Shown: positions 43,843 through 52,737, counted from the first letter of the stretch. The stretch is 64,000 nucleotides of DNA from Chloroflexota bacterium (GCA_016179845.1 JACPCK010000033.1:1-64000); one strand, 5' to 3'. Notes: generated by a model from the letters alone, not told the origin. Translations and numbers: made by a program.

Positions 43843-44147
43843 CCGGGGGCACTGGTCCCACCCTCCTGTTCTCCAAGGGTCTCCTGCCCCTTCTTCTGAG
43901 CACTATGCACGGGCCTGGAGCGGAAGTAGAGGCCCCAACGGCGCATAAGGGCTGTCACACGGGGGTCTCTCAATGCTACCAGTTCTCTGAGAAAACCAGC
44001 CAAAGCGTGGGCCGCTAGTTTATCCTGGGAGCACACCCATGAGGCCTCTCCAGGCACCGCGTATATGAGGCCGTTCTGGTGCTCACACCCCATCTCCAGC
44101 CGGCTGCCTCCTCGGTCCGTGTTCAGCTTGATACCGCTGTCAAGCAT
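43839..44147 (-). CDS. Hypothetical protein of 102 residues
   Basis: I do not recognise this protein. It starts MLDSGIKLNTDRGGSRLEMG, has two or three Cys (GCEHQNG, WVCSQDK) and a helical middle (LAGFLRELVALRDPRVTALM), and ends in a Gly/Gln-rich tail. GGAAAGGAACC stands before the ATG, which supports it as a real gene. It is convergent with ftsH and overlaps it by four bases (CTAG). It lies 42 bases after the rtcB stop on the same strand, so it could be the last gene of the archease-rtcB unit. Confidence 0.5.
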   Translation of the reverse strand: MLDSGIKLNTDRGGSRLEMGCEHQNGLIYAVPGEASWVCSQDKLAAHALAGFLRELVALRDPRVTALMRRWGLYFRSRPVHSAQKKGQETLGEQEGGTSAPG

Positions 44148-44189
44148 ACCAGGTTCCTTTCCATTTTCTAATGTGACTGCCTAATCTTG

Positions 44190-45650
44190 CTACCCCTTCA
44201 CTACGCCTATTGGGCGCACCTTGGCCACCTTGAGGCAGAGGCCAGCGTTGTGGCAGACATCCACTACGTTAGCCACGTCCTTGTAGGCGATGGAGGCCTC
44301 CTCGGCCAGGGATGCCCAGCTTTGGGCCCGTACGATGATACCATGCTTCCTCAGCTCTGCCTCAACATCATGGCCCTTAAGCAGGCTCTTGGCGGCACCC
44401 CGGCTCTCAGCACGGCCTGCACCATGGCACGTAGTGCCGAAGGTCTCCTCCATGGCCCTGGGCCCCGCAACGCAGAGGAAGGAGTAGCGCCCCATGTCGC
44501 CTGGTATAAGAACTGGCTGGCCCATCTTGCTGTACTTTTCGGGGACCGCAGGATGAGAGGCAGGGAAGGCGCGGGTTGCCCCCTTCCGGTGTACACACAG
44601 CCTCATCTGTATTCCGTTGACTGTGTGCTCTTCGATCTTCGCCATATTGTGGGACACGTCATATACCTGGTAAAGGCCCAGCTCTCGCCAGCTCCTGCCG
44701 AACACCTGTTGGAACGACTCCCTGGTCCAGTGGCCGATGCACTGGCGGTTAGCCCAGGCGAAGTTGGCGGCACAGTTCATGGCTGCAATATAGTCCTGTC
44801 CCTCAGGGGAGCTTACTGGAGCGCACGCAAGCTGCCTGTCTGGTAGGATGATCCCGTACCTTTTCATAGCCGCGGGCATAACCTTCAGATAGTCGTCGCA
44901 GACCTGGTGGCCCAGGCCACGGGAGCCGCAGTGGAACATGATGGTGACCTGGCCTGGGGCCTCGATGCCCATAGTCGCGGCCGCCTCTCTGTCGAAGATC
45001 TCCTCTACCACCTCCACCTCAAGGAAATGGTTTCCCGACCCCAATGTACCTAGCTGAGGAGTCCCCCTTTGCTTGGGCCTGGGACCAACCTTGTCTGCAT
45101 CCGCACCCTCAATGTAGCCTCCCTCCTCGGTAACCTCCAGGTCCTCCGGGTCGCCGAAGCCTTTTTCCACGGCCCAGCGGGCCCCTTTGGTCAGCACCTC
45201 GTCAACCTCTCCATCCCTTAAGCGAATCTTCCCCGCAGAACCTACACCCGACGGTATGTTTTGGTAGAGTGTATCCACGAGCCGCTCTAGGACTGGGCGA
45301 ACGTCAGCCTCGGTGAGGGAGCTACTGAAAAACCTCACGCCACAGTTGATGTCATAGCCCACACCTCCAGGGGAGACGACGCCGTCATCCGCCCTGGTAG
45401 CCGCAACACCTCCCACTGGAAAACCGTAGCCCCAGTGGATGTCAGGCATCGCCAGGGATGCCTTCACGATCCCCGGCAAAAAGGCTACATTGGCTACCTG
45501 TAGCAAGGCCTGCTCCTGGCCGATCTGGCGCAGCATCTCCCTATCGGCATAGACCAGGCCTGGCACCCGCATGCCCTCCTTGGCCGTTACGGGCAGTTCC
45601 CACAGGTAATCGTTTATTTGTTTTAGGAGACGGGCCATTCCTTCGGCCAT
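44190..45650 (-). CDS. rtcB: RNA-splicing ligase RtcB
   Basis: RtcB joins RNA 2',3'-cyclic phosphate and 5'-OH ends using GTP and Mn2+, in tRNA splicing or RNA repair. The 486-residue protein has MPDIHWGYGFPVGGVAA, GGVGYDINCGVRF (metal-binding Asp and Cys), LGTLGSGNHFLEVE, IMFHCGSRGLGHQV and the C-terminal FGTTCHGAGRAESR with the guanylated histidine. GAGGGAAGG precedes the ATG. The archease gene lies 24 bases upstream on the same strand, the usual partner. Confidence 0.96.
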   Translation of the reverse strand: MAEGMARLLKQINDYLWELPVTAKEGMRVPGLVYADREMLRQIGQEQALLQVANVAFLPGIVKASLAMPDIHWGYGFPVGGVAATRADDGVVSPGGVGYDINCGVRFFSSSLTEADVRPVLERLVDTLYQNIPSGVGSAGKIRLRDGEVDEVLTKGARWAVEKGFGDPEDLEVTEEGGYIEGADADKVGPRPKQRGTPQLGTLGSGNHFLEVEVVEEIFDREAAATMGIEAPGQVTIMFHCGSRGLGHQVCDDYLKVMPAAMKRYGIILPDRQLACAPVSSPEGQDYIAAMNCAANFAWANRQCIGHWTRESFQQVFGRSWRELGLYQVYDVSHNMAKIEEHTVNGIQMRLCVHRKGATRAFPASHPAVPEKYSKMGQPVLIPGDMGRYSFLCVAGPRAMEETFGTTCHGAGRAESRGAAKSLLKGHDVEAELRKHGIIVRAQSWASLAEEASIAYKDVANVVDVCHNAGLCLKVAKVRPIGVVKG

Positions 45651-45674
45651 GCCGCTGCCTTCCCTCTCCTCGGC

Positions 45675-46088
45675 TCAGATGTCCAGGATAACCCGGGCGT
45701 GCCACTCAGAGTTGTGGCCTATCCTCAGCATGTGATAGGTGGCCCCCTTCACCGAGGACTTGATCCGGTGCCGCTGGCGGTCCACGGGCTCTCCTATCCC
45801 CCGGGCTCTAAGGTGGGAGTCCTCAATCTCCTCTATCTCGAACCGCTTGAATATGAACATTCTTGTTTCGAAGATGAAGTTCAGTTCGTTGAGCCACTCT
45901 ACTAACAGGGATTCCCTGTCGGCGGCGGTGACCTCCACTATCAGAGACTCCCGCTCCTGCACTGTGTCCAGGTCGGCGATGAAGGAGAACATACCCAGAG
46001 CCGCGTTGGCAAAGGCCTCCTTCAGGTCTCTGCCCCTGGCTATTATTCCTACGTCTGCGGTGTGCTCGATGAACTCGAAGCCTGACAT
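45675..46088 (-). CDS. Archease
   Basis: Archease speeds up RtcB by promoting its guanylation and multiple turnover. The 137-residue protein matches the family: FEFIEHTADVGIIARGRDLK, ANAALGMFSFIADL, LLVEWLNELNFIFETRMFIF and IKSSVKGATYHMLRIG. On the minus strand a TATAAT lies at 46126-46121, inside the near-palindrome CCTCAGATTATATCAGAGG (46115-46133). This is a possible regulated promoter for archease-rtcB. Confidence 0.95.
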   Translation of the reverse strand: MSGFEFIEHTADVGIIARGRDLKEAFANAALGMFSFIADLDTVQERESLIVEVTAADRESLLVEWLNELNFIFETRMFIFKRFEIEEIEDSHLRARGIGEPVDRQRHRIKSSVKGATYHMLRIGHNSEWHARVILDI

Positions 46089-46198
46089 GGAATGGGTACA
46101 TACAAGGGTGGATACCTCAGATTATATCAGAGGATTTGTTGCTATGAGGGCGATGTGTATAATACCTCTTTAGGTTCGGTGATGGAGGAGTTCGTGAG

Positions 46199-46882
46199 GT
46201 GTACATAGACATGCATTGCCATTCCGTCTCCTCCGACGACTCCCGGGCCCCTGTTGAACAATACCTGAAGTGGATTCAGGTCCTGAGGCGAAGGGGCTAT
46301 CGTGTTGACGGCATCTTCCTCACAGAGCACCGCAAGTTTGACGGTGACAGAGACTACAGGGAGTTGGGACAGAAGTACGGCGTGCTCGTCCTCAAAGGCT
46401 CCGAGCTGGACACCCGCTTCGGGCACTTCCTGGTCTACAATGTTACCCCAGCCCTTGTCTCAAAGGTAGACTTTGTCGATGTCGCCATGGACCCCTTCCG
46501 CCTCATTGCAGAGGCGGAGGCCTGTGGCGCCCTGGCCGTACCGGCTCACCCCGGGAGATTCGGTATCGGGCTCTGCGATTTCCTCTCCCAGGGGGTACCC
46601 TTGGGGCCAATCCGGGTTGTCGAACGCCTCAACGGGAGCAGCCGAAAAGGGGAGAATGAACGGGCCGAGGAGATCTGCCTCAGTATGGGTCTTGCGGGGA
46701 TAGGAGGCAGCGATGCCCATTTTGTCAGCTCCATCGGGAGCTGTCTTACTGAGTTCAAGTGCCCTGTGCGGGATGAGCGGGACGTGGTAGCCGCCCTCAG
46801 GTCAGGGCAGTTCCGCGCTGTCCGCCTGGAGGAGACCAGGGAGTCTGTGCCCACCGTTAAGCCGGCAAGCAGCAAGGACTAA
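46199..46882 (+). CDS. PHP-domain metal-dependent phosphoesterase
   Basis: The 227-residue protein has the PHP metal motifs: YIDMHCHSVSSDDSRAP at the start, FLTEHRKFD, LKGSELDTRFGHFLVYN, VPAHPGRFG and GIGGSDAHFVSSIG. It is likely a hydrolase of a phosphorylated small molecule; the substrate cannot be told. A GTG at 46199 has GGAGGAG nine bases upstream, and TATAAT at 46158-46163 is a likely -10. Two MaoC-like genes follow within 20 bases and may form an operon with it. Confidence 0.85.
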   Translation: MYIDMHCHSVSSDDSRAPVEQYLKWIQVLRRRGYRVDGIFLTEHRKFDGDRDYRELGQKYGVLVLKGSELDTRFGHFLVYNVTPALVSKVDFVDVAMDPFRLIAEAEACGALAVPAHPGRFGIGLCDFLSQGVPLGPIRVVERLNGSSRKGENERAEEICLSMGLAGIGGSDAHFVSSIGSCLTEFKCPVRDERDVVAALRSGQFRAVRLEETRESVPTVKPASSKD

Positions 46883-46884
46883 AG

Positions 46885-47337
46885 GTGCAACAGAAGCTCC
46901 AATTCGACCGCTCGTTCCTTGGCAGGAGACTTGAGGGCGGTGTCCACCAGCTAACTAAGGAGATGGTGGACCGGTTTTGCGAGCTTTTTGGAGAGATTGC
47001 CCCTATCTACACGAATGACGCTGAGGCAAGGAGGCTGGGCTATCGGGGTCAGTTGGTGCCTCCCGTCATGCTCTCCATCCTCCGTCATAACGGCTCCCGG
47101 CCGGACATTGGCCTCCGGTTCAGCTATCGGCGCAGTATTCACGGAGGGCAGCGCCTTCAGGTATTCGCCCCCATATGTGTGGGCGACATACTCACGGCTA
47201 GCGTTGTTCTGAAGGATGTCTATGCCAAGACAGGCCGCAGCGGTACCATGGTCTTCGTCGTCTGGCAGACCGATTTCACCAGCCAACAGGGCGCTCTTGT
47301 AGCCTACCTGCGGGAATCCATGGTTCTTATAGAATAG
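46885..47337 (+). CDS. MaoC-type hot-dog dehydratase, N-terminal-like subunit
   Basis: The 150-residue protein has the hot-dog fold pattern of the FAS1/MaoC dehydratase N-terminal family: TKEMVDRFCELFGEIAPIYT, RLGYRGQLVPPVMLSI, and SIHGGQRLQVFAPICVGDIL. Such proteins often form a heterodimer in which one subunit holds the active site. It lies two bases after the PHP gene and 16 bases before a second hot-dog gene. It starts with GTG. A fatty acyl or polyketide hydratase role is inferred. Confidence 0.78.
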   Translation: MQQKLQFDRSFLGRRLEGGVHQLTKEMVDRFCELFGEIAPIYTNDAEARRLGYRGQLVPPVMLSILRHNGSRPDIGLRFSYRRSIHGGQRLQVFAPICVGDILTASVVLKDVYAKTGRSGTMVFVVWQTDFTSQQGALVAYLRESMVLIE

Positions 47338-47353
47338 CCCTGAAGGAGTTGGC

Positions 47354-47785
47354 ATGCCCAGGTACTTTGAGGATGTGACCATCGGCGATGAGCTCGGCCC
47401 TCTGGAGCGGTCCATAGACACCGAGGCCGTAATCGAGTTCTGCCGACTCTGGCAGAGGGAGCTTCCCAAGCGCTTTGTCAGCCTTGAGGGGGCCCGGGAG
47501 GAGGGCTTCCCGGGGCCCATTGTCCCTGCACATATGATCATGGCCCACCTTTTCCGCTTGGTGAGCCTATGGGCCCCCGGCTCTCAACTGAGAACCCTGG
47601 ACGTGGTCTTGAGGCAGCCGGTGTTGCACAACCAGGCCCTCAGCTTCCGTGGAGTGGTCACAGACACCCAGGTACAGGACGGCCACGGAGTGGTGGACCT
47701 GGACCTGTCCGTTGAGGATCCCCACAGTGAAAGGCTTGCTGGCGGCCGAGGGGTACTGCAGCTCCCTCTCAACGGTCGGCGCTAG
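47354..47785 (+). CDS. MaoC-type hot-dog dehydratase, second subunit
   Basis: The 143-residue protein (MPRYFEDVTIGDELGPLERS, FVSLEGAREEGFPGPIVPAH, MIMAHLFRLVSLWAPGSQLR) is of the MaoC-like hydratase type and probably pairs with the gene before it, as in HadAB-like enzymes. The canonical hydratase motif DxNPxH is not evident, so the reaction is uncertain. The TAG stop lies inside the CTAG that begins the repeat element at 47782. Confidence 0.72.
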   Translation: MPRYFEDVTIGDELGPLERSIDTEAVIEFCRLWQRELPKRFVSLEGAREEGFPGPIVPAHMIMAHLFRLVSLWAPGSQLRTLDVVLRQPVLHNQALSFRGVVTDTQVQDGHGVVDLDLSVEDPHSERLAGGRGVLQLPLNGRR

Positions 47786-47956
47786 CATGGTTCTGAAAAA
47801 GGGAAGTCCAGATCCCGACAAGTCGGGATTGGCGGGGGTCTGGGGGTGCCCCCCAGATATAAATTACACCCCCTTCCTGGTCAAAGCTTGTCCTGAGCCT
47901 GGCGAAGGAAAGGGGGGAGGGGGATGGTCGAAAAGGGTTTTTCATCAGACTGCTAG
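47782..47956. mobile_element. MITE-like element, copy 2, between convergent genes
   Basis: This 175-base non-coding element is bounded by CTAG (47782-47785, 47953-47956). Its terminal inverted repeats are CATGGTTCTGAAAAA on the left and CAGTCTGATGAAAAA reading in from the right. It shares the hairpin ATCCCGACAAGTCGGGAT (47812-47829) and flanking G-rich stretch with copy 1 at 27759-27863. It has about 70 extra bases with a GCTTGTCCTGAGC-GGCGAAGG core. The left CTAG carries the stop of the MaoC gene and the right CTAG carries the stop of the convergent GT-C gene. Confidence 0.75.
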
Positions 47957-50385
47957 GGCGTCTGCGTGGGGCTGAGACTGTAGAGCCGTCCTCCCTGAAA
48001 GCGATAGTACTCCCTGGTTGGGAAAGCCTTCATTAGCCGCGCGTTCTCGGTGTCGCCTCTGTCCCGAGCCACAACTACATCACCATCCAGAAAGGGGGAG
48101 TTGAGGATGAAGACGGAGCCGTACTGCCACCAGTACCAGATTGGCTCGTGCTCGGCAAAGACGAGGGCGTTCCTTATGCCGCTCCCCTTGATGACCCTCG
48201 CTGCCTTGGCGTCCATCATGTTAAACCCCTGGTAAGTCTTAATCTGTCCTGGCATGTAGTGGACTAGGTTGTAGTACACAAGGAGGAGCACAAGGATTAC
48301 CATCAGCACTGCACCCCCTGTCCTCGCTCCGCCGATGAGAGACTGCACTTTAGGAGCAGCGGCCGAGAATACCTCCCCGGGAAGCCGTGCCAGGATCAGG
48401 ATGCCTCGCGCCGTCAGTAGCAGGAGGGCCGGCAGGGCCTCGAAATAGTACCTGGGCCCGTACATCACGCCGTCGGCCCAGTAGAAGACATGCGCTGCCA
48501 TCAGGGATAGAAACGTGGCCAGCAGTAGCCAGTCCCACTTGGTGGACTGCCAGGTCAGGAAGGGGATAGAGGCAAGGGCTAGCCCTATCCCCATAGGCCA
48601 GCCAAACAGGTGCAGGTTCAGCGAGGATAGGTTCCACCAGGTGTTCAGGAGACCCCTGGCAGCGGTGTGGCCGCCTCTGCCCCCCACCGTTTCTCCAAAG
48701 CCTGGCCGGTCAAAGAACCACCAGAGGTTGAAGGGGCTATGAAATGGGTTCCCCGTCAAAAGTCCGTTGTAAAGTAGGAGGAACCCCAGGGGAATGGCTG
48801 CTCCTCCAGCCATGGCCAGGGCAGCCCTGAATCCCCAAGGCGACCTTAACAGCTTTGCTGCGGCATAGATGATGAAGGGAGACAGGACGGCCACAGCCGT
48901 GAGCTCTCTGGTGATGAGGAGGAAGCCCGCGGAGAAGCCGCTCGCAAAGGCCCACCAGGGCCTTTCGCTTTTCATAGCCTTGGCGAAGGTCAGCATGAAA
49001 GCAGTGCCCCAGAACAAGGCTGAGGGATGGGCCATGTAGGAAGCGGAGAGGAAGATGAAGAACGGCGAGAGGAGGCCAAGGAGGGCTGCCAGGACACCCA
49101 CCTTGAGCCCCCATACCTCCCTGCCAAGGAGAGTCACCAGCCCCAGGGACAGGCCACCCAGGATAGGGCCTGTGAGCCACGGATGTCCCGCAAGCACCCC
49201 GATGGCCAGCATGAGGGCGTGGCCCGGAGGGTACTTGCTGAACCATTTTTCACCATAGTTAACGATGAACTCCTGCGTGAAGAACTCCGGCAGGGGAGGA
49301 GCTGGGGCCCAGAGGGCCCCTCGTGCCAGGGTCTTGGCCTGGAAGAGGTAGGCCACCGAGTCTTGCACGTGGGGTATGCCATCCAGCAGAAGGCTGGCTA
49401 CCAGCGCGTTGATGGTGATAGCTGCGAGCACTATGGCCCCGACCGCCAGGGCCAGGGATGCTGCAGCAGGTAGCCGAGGCGCCCCGGGGGCCTTAATGCG
49501 CAACCTGCTGAAGAGCCTCTTGAGGTAGCTCAGGGGTATGGCCAACAGAGCGGCCGCCAGCAACACTTCCAGAAGAAGCAGGGCTCCTAGCAAGAAAGGC
49601 CATAGGAGCTCTCTCAAGACTCCTTTCAAGGCCTGGCCCAGTGCTGGGCGATACTCGCCGCCTGAGAGACTTTGGCTAGGGCCTCCCGCACCGAGTACCT
49701 GCCACCCCATGTCGCCATGCTCCGGGCGGAACCAGAAAAGATAGCCTGAGCCCTCCCGGTATCTGACCACGATGCCCAGGTCTCCCCTGGGCCGCTGTAT
49801 TCGAACCTTTACCTGGTAGTCACTCCACTGGTCTGAGCCAGTAGCTATCTCACCGCGGGTGGCCGTTCGATACTCTCCCAGGAGTGTCAGGTGCCACTGC
49901 CCGCCGTTGGTCTTCCACTCCTTCACCGAGGTGGATGTGAAAGAGTCTCTCAGCAGAACACCGGTGTCAGCGAGTTCACTTACCTCCACGTATTGCCACG
50001 CGGGCGGGCCGTTGTTGGCCTCCAGGGCGCGGGCCACCGGGATTAGGCGGGGACCCAGAAGACGCTTCTCCCACACGGGCGCCTGGAAAGGGAACGGGTT
50101 GCTGTAGTATTTGTAGGAGCGGTAGTCCCCCATTCGCAGGGCCACACCGCCCGATGGGAATCTTCCGTCCGCAGCCAGCACCCTCTTGCCGTTGATCTCC
50201 CCCACTAGCTGTTCCCCGGAGACTGCTACCGTGACCTCCATCTGGTCTAGAGAGGCCCAGGAGTAAACGGACACGGCTCCCAGGAGAACGACGGCGACAA
50301 GAACGCCCCACTTCCAAAGGGCATTATTCCACGTTCCCGGGCCCTGCCCCTGCGCAGCATCCAGGGCTGAAGGCGCTCCGCTCAT
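47953..50385 (-). CDS. Lectin-like domain fused to GT-C (PMT/ArnT-type) membrane glycosyltransferase
   Basis: The 810-residue protein has one N-terminal membrane helix (about 25-45), then an extracytoplasmic part of about 220 residues. That part contains a concanavalin/LamG-like fold (VLLRDSFTSTSVKEWKTNGG, LGIVVRYREGSGYLFWFRPE). About ten membrane helices follow from residue 265. The first loop of the membrane part has HVQDSVAYLFQAKTLARG, with the Asp typical of GT-C enzymes using lipid-linked sugars. A hydrophilic C-terminus ends the protein. ATG 50385 and TTG 50388 are possible starts. The fusion is unusual. The target may be a surface glycan or protein. Confidence 0.78.
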   Translation of the reverse strand: MSGAPSALDAAQGQGPGTWNNALWKWGVLVAVVLLGAVSVYSWASLDQMEVTVAVSGEQLVGEINGKRVLAADGRFPSGGVALRMGDYRSYKYYSNPFPFQAPVWEKRLLGPRLIPVARALEANNGPPAWQYVEVSELADTGVLLRDSFTSTSVKEWKTNGGQWHLTLLGEYRTATRGEIATGSDQWSDYQVKVRIQRPRGDLGIVVRYREGSGYLFWFRPEHGDMGWQVLGAGGPSQSLSGGEYRPALGQALKGVLRELLWPFLLGALLLLEVLLAAALLAIPLSYLKRLFSRLRIKAPGAPRLPAAASLALAVGAIVLAAITINALVASLLLDGIPHVQDSVAYLFQAKTLARGALWAPAPPLPEFFTQEFIVNYGEKWFSKYPPGHALMLAIGVLAGHPWLTGPILGGLSLGLVTLLGREVWGLKVGVLAALLGLLSPFFIFLSASYMAHPSALFWGTAFMLTFAKAMKSERPWWAFASGFSAGFLLITRELTAVAVLSPFIIYAAAKLLRSPWGFRAALAMAGGAAIPLGFLLLYNGLLTGNPFHSPFNLWWFFDRPGFGETVGGRGGHTAARGLLNTWWNLSSLNLHLFGWPMGIGLALASIPFLTWQSTKWDWLLLATFLSLMAAHVFYWADGVMYGPRYYFEALPALLLLTARGILILARLPGEVFSAAAPKVQSLIGGARTGGAVLMVILVLLLVYYNLVHYMPGQIKTYQGFNMMDAKAARVIKGSGIRNALVFAEHEPIWYWWQYGSVFILNSPFLDGDVVVARDRGDTENARLMKAFPTREYYRFQGGRLYSLSPTQTP

Positions 50386-50407
50386 CAACGATGTTTCTCA
50401 GTTGCCT

Positions 50408-50515
50408 AGGGCTTAGCGCTGATAAAAGCCCTCAGCCCTCACTTGTCCTGGAAGTCGATGGTAGGCTCTTCTGATTTGGTCGTTGCCAGGTTTCATGTCG
50501 ACAGAAGAGGCCTAC
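50408..50515. other. Two hairpins in the gap between the GT-C gene and tRNA-Ile
   Basis: AGGGCTT (50408-50414) pairs with AAGCCCT (50426-50432) over an 11-base loop. GTAGGCTCTTCTG (50461-50473) pairs with CAGAAGAGGCCTAC (50502-50515) as a 13-base-pair stem with one bulged C and a 28-base loop. They may form a structured leader of the minus-strand GT-C gene, a small RNA, or remnants of an element. No T-run follows either one. Confidence 0.45.
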
Positions 50516-50546
50516 TTGAAGGTGGGCTAAAGGACTATGGTAGAAT
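50516..50546 (+). promoter_or_regulatory. Candidate tRNA-Ile promoter
   Basis: TTGAAG (50516-50521) and TAGAAT (50541-50546) are 19 bases apart and lead into the tRNA gene 20 bases later. The spacer is long, so confidence is limited. Confidence 0.35.
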
Positions 50547-50565
50547 ACGAATACAAGGCTCCTTC

Positions 50566-50639
50566 GGGCCCTTAGCTCAGTTGGTTAGAGCGCGGTCCTG
50601 ATAAGACCGAGGTCTGTGGTTCGATCCCACAAGGGCCCA
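50566..50639 (+). tRNA. tRNA-Ile (anticodon GAT)
   Basis: The complete cloverleaf is visible: acceptor GGGCCCT/AGGGCCC, D stem GCTC/GAGC, anticodon stem CGGTC/GACCG with loop CTGATAA (anticodon GAT at 50600-50602), and T stem TGTGG/CCACA with loop TTCGATC. The discriminator is A and CCA is not encoded. It stands alone and not within an rRNA operon, where tRNA-Ile(GAT) is often found. Confidence 0.97.
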
Positions 50640-50667
50640 CTTCTACCAATGCTCGGTCCGTCTCCCT

Positions 50668-51444
50668 CTATAGGTTGTGGTCCTTCAGGAAGTCCAGGAT
50701 GGCCCTATTGAAAATCTCCGGCTGGTCCATGTTGGAGCCGTGACCTGCCCCAGGTACAACCGCCATGCGGGAGCCCTGGATTTTCCTGTGCATATAGTTC
50801 GCTGGCGCAATGGCGGCAGTGTCGTTCTGGCCCACTATCACCAGAGTGGGGACCGTGACCTTCTCCAGGGGCACCATCTCCTGGTTGGTCTGGAGGGCCC
50901 GGTTTATGTTTGAAAGGCCAACCGGGTTCAGAGAGACCATGATATCCGGGCTGGTGTAGTAGTCGTTCTCAGAGTAGGGGCTGACCATGAAGGCTACCAT
51001 TCCCCCTTTTTCCAGGACTGCCGAGACTCTGAGGCGCTCCCGGTCCCAGGCCGCCCGGCTCTCGGGGTTGCGGAAGCCTGGCCCCGTGTCCATGAGGATG
51101 AGGGCCTTGGTCATCTCCGGATGCCTGATGTAGAAGTGGAGGCTGACCAGGCCGCCCAGGGAGAGACCGCCCACAATGGCCTGTCTGACCCCCAGATTCC
51201 TGAGCAGTTGGTAGATGTCTTCGATCACAATGTCCCAGGAGTATTGGGCCAGGTCGCTGGGGGCGTCAGACTGACCGTGGCCACGGAGGTCGTGGAGGAT
51301 GAGACGGTACCCCTGGGAGAGGACAGGGATCTGGGGGTCCCACATCCGCGTGGTTCCTGCGAAGCCGTGGGTCAGGATGATGGGTGTGCCTGAGCCATGC
51401 TCTTCATAGTAGAGGTGAGTCCCATTTATGAGGGTCCGCGGCAT
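50668..51444 (-). CDS. Alpha/beta-hydrolase fold protein
   Basis: The 258-residue protein has a complete catalytic set: oxyanion region THGFAG, nucleophile S95 in GGLSLGG, acid in VGQNDTAA and histidine in PGAGHGSN. The LHDLRGHGQSDAPSD stretch is common in esterases, haloperoxidases and 3-oxoadipate enol-lactonases. The substrate is unknown. GGAGG is six bases before the ATG at 51444, which rules out the in-frame GTG at 51450 that directly abuts it. It sits between the tRNA and a UbiA-type gene on the same strand as the latter. Confidence 0.88.
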   Translation of the reverse strand: MPRTLINGTHLYYEEHGSGTPIILTHGFAGTTRMWDPQIPVLSQGYRLILHDLRGHGQSDAPSDLAQYSWDIVIEDIYQLLRNLGVRQAIVGGLSLGGLVSLHFYIRHPEMTKALILMDTGPGFRNPESRAAWDRERLRVSAVLEKGGMVAFMVSPYSENDYYTSPDIMVSLNPVGLSNINRALQTNQEMVPLEKVTVPTLVIVGQNDTAAIAPANYMHRKIQGSRMAVVPGAGHGSNMDQPEIFNRAILDFLKDHNL

Positions 51445-51636
51445 ATTCACCCTCCTTTGGAGTTTCTCGGGATACTGACGGCAGCGTCAAGTCTAGGGTG
51501 TGGAGGCGGGCTGTCAATAGCCTCCTTCCTTCTCTCGCCTGATGCGGGGCAGGGCCATCGGGGCCATAGGCACGAGTGGCGGGAGCGATGTGCAGGGTCG
51601 GGAGTGCTCCCAGGCTGGGGTGAGCGCCTTATCACG

Positions 51637-52635
51637 CTAGCGCTGGAAGGCCAGGAGTAAGGCAGTGGTCAGGCCCCAGCCCAGGATTGTCAGGAGGAGG
51701 GGGGTGTCGGAGATGATGGTGGTCTCTGGGGTCTCGCCGGCCTGGCGGGAGTGTACCAGGTACAGGTAACGGAACATGCCGAAGAGGACAAATACTAAGG
51801 TGACCATCATCAGGTGGTTGCTCGGTAGATTGGGTGCAGTAAAGGTGTACAGGGAGTAGGCTACCAATGTGAAGCTGGCGGTGATTACCAGAAGCTGGCC
51901 GAGGAGGGCCGGTGTGTACAGCTCAAGGACAGTCCGCTGAATGGTGGCATTGCCATTGGCGTGGACGAGTTCGCTGTACCGTTTCCCCAGGACGATGAAA
52001 AGGGCACCAAGCCCTATGGTGGTGTAGAGCCAGGGGGATGTGGCCACGTCTATGAGCACAGAGCCAGCTACCAGGCGTAGGACGTAGCCACTGCTGAGGA
52101 CAAAGACGTCCAGCAACACTACCCGCTTCAGGAAGGAAGAGTAGCTGAGGTTTATGGCTGCGTAGACTAACATCAGCATCCCCAGGAGCACACTTAGGTA
52201 GAACCCAGCCGAAAGAGCCGCTGCCGCCAGGATGGCGGAGCCCCCTGCGGCCCAGGAGACCGGCAACCGGCCGGAGGCTATGGGGCGAGAACGCTTTGTT
52301 GGATGCTGCCGGTCCTGGCTCCGGTCTATGATGTCGTTGAACATATAGACGGCCCCGGAAAGAGCACAGAAGGCCAGAACGGCGTAGAGGCTTGTCAAGA
52401 AGAGTTCAGCCCCCAGGCGAACCTCCTGGAGAGACCACCGCTCTCCCACAGAAAAGAAGAACGGAAAGGCTAGAAGCAGGTTTTTGGTCCACTGGCGGGG
52501 TCGCACGGACCCGGCGATGAGAAGCAGGGTCTCCAGGCGCGTGGCAGCAAAGGCAGGAATAGTCTCTTCCCGTGCCCTCTGGGCTTCCAGCCCCGATGAA
52601 CTGGTGCTGCCCTCTCTTGGTGGTGTTCTTCCCAT
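51637..52635 (-). CDS. UbiA prenyltransferase, decaprenyl-phosphate phosphoribosyltransferase-like
   Basis: The 332-residue membrane protein has the UbiA Asp motifs: [20 protein letters not shown] near residue 100 and a second at [39 protein letters not shown] is typical of the Rv3806c-type enzymes that move phosphoribose from PRPP to decaprenyl phosphate, a step toward arabinose-containing polymers. The first 35 residues are a polar extension. Other UbiA substrates cannot be excluded. It is divergent from rpmH. Confidence 0.85.
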   Translation of the reverse strand: MGRTPPREGSTSSSGLEAQRAREETIPAFAATRLETLLLIAGSVRPRQWTKNLLLAFPFFFSVGERWSLQEVRLGAELFLTSLYAVLAFCALSGAVYMFNDIIDRSQDRQHPTKRSRPIASGRLPVSWAAGGSAILAAAALSAGFYLSVLLGMLMLVYAAINLSYSSFLKRVVLLDVFVLSSGYVLRLVAGSVLIDVATSPWLYTTIGLGALFIVLGKRYSELVHANGNATIQRTVLELYTPALLGQLLVITASFTLVAYSLYTFTAPNLPSNHLMMVTLVFVLFGMFRYLYLVHSRQAGETPETTIISDTPLLLTILGWGLTTALLLAFQR

Positions 52636-52737
52636 CTAAGGCCCATTATAACGGTGATAGCCATGAGGGTGCCAGTGACAATAGCCATGCTGCCAGGGCC
52701 TGCTCTCCCGTCCAGCGCCCTGAGCAACGGGCCTAGA

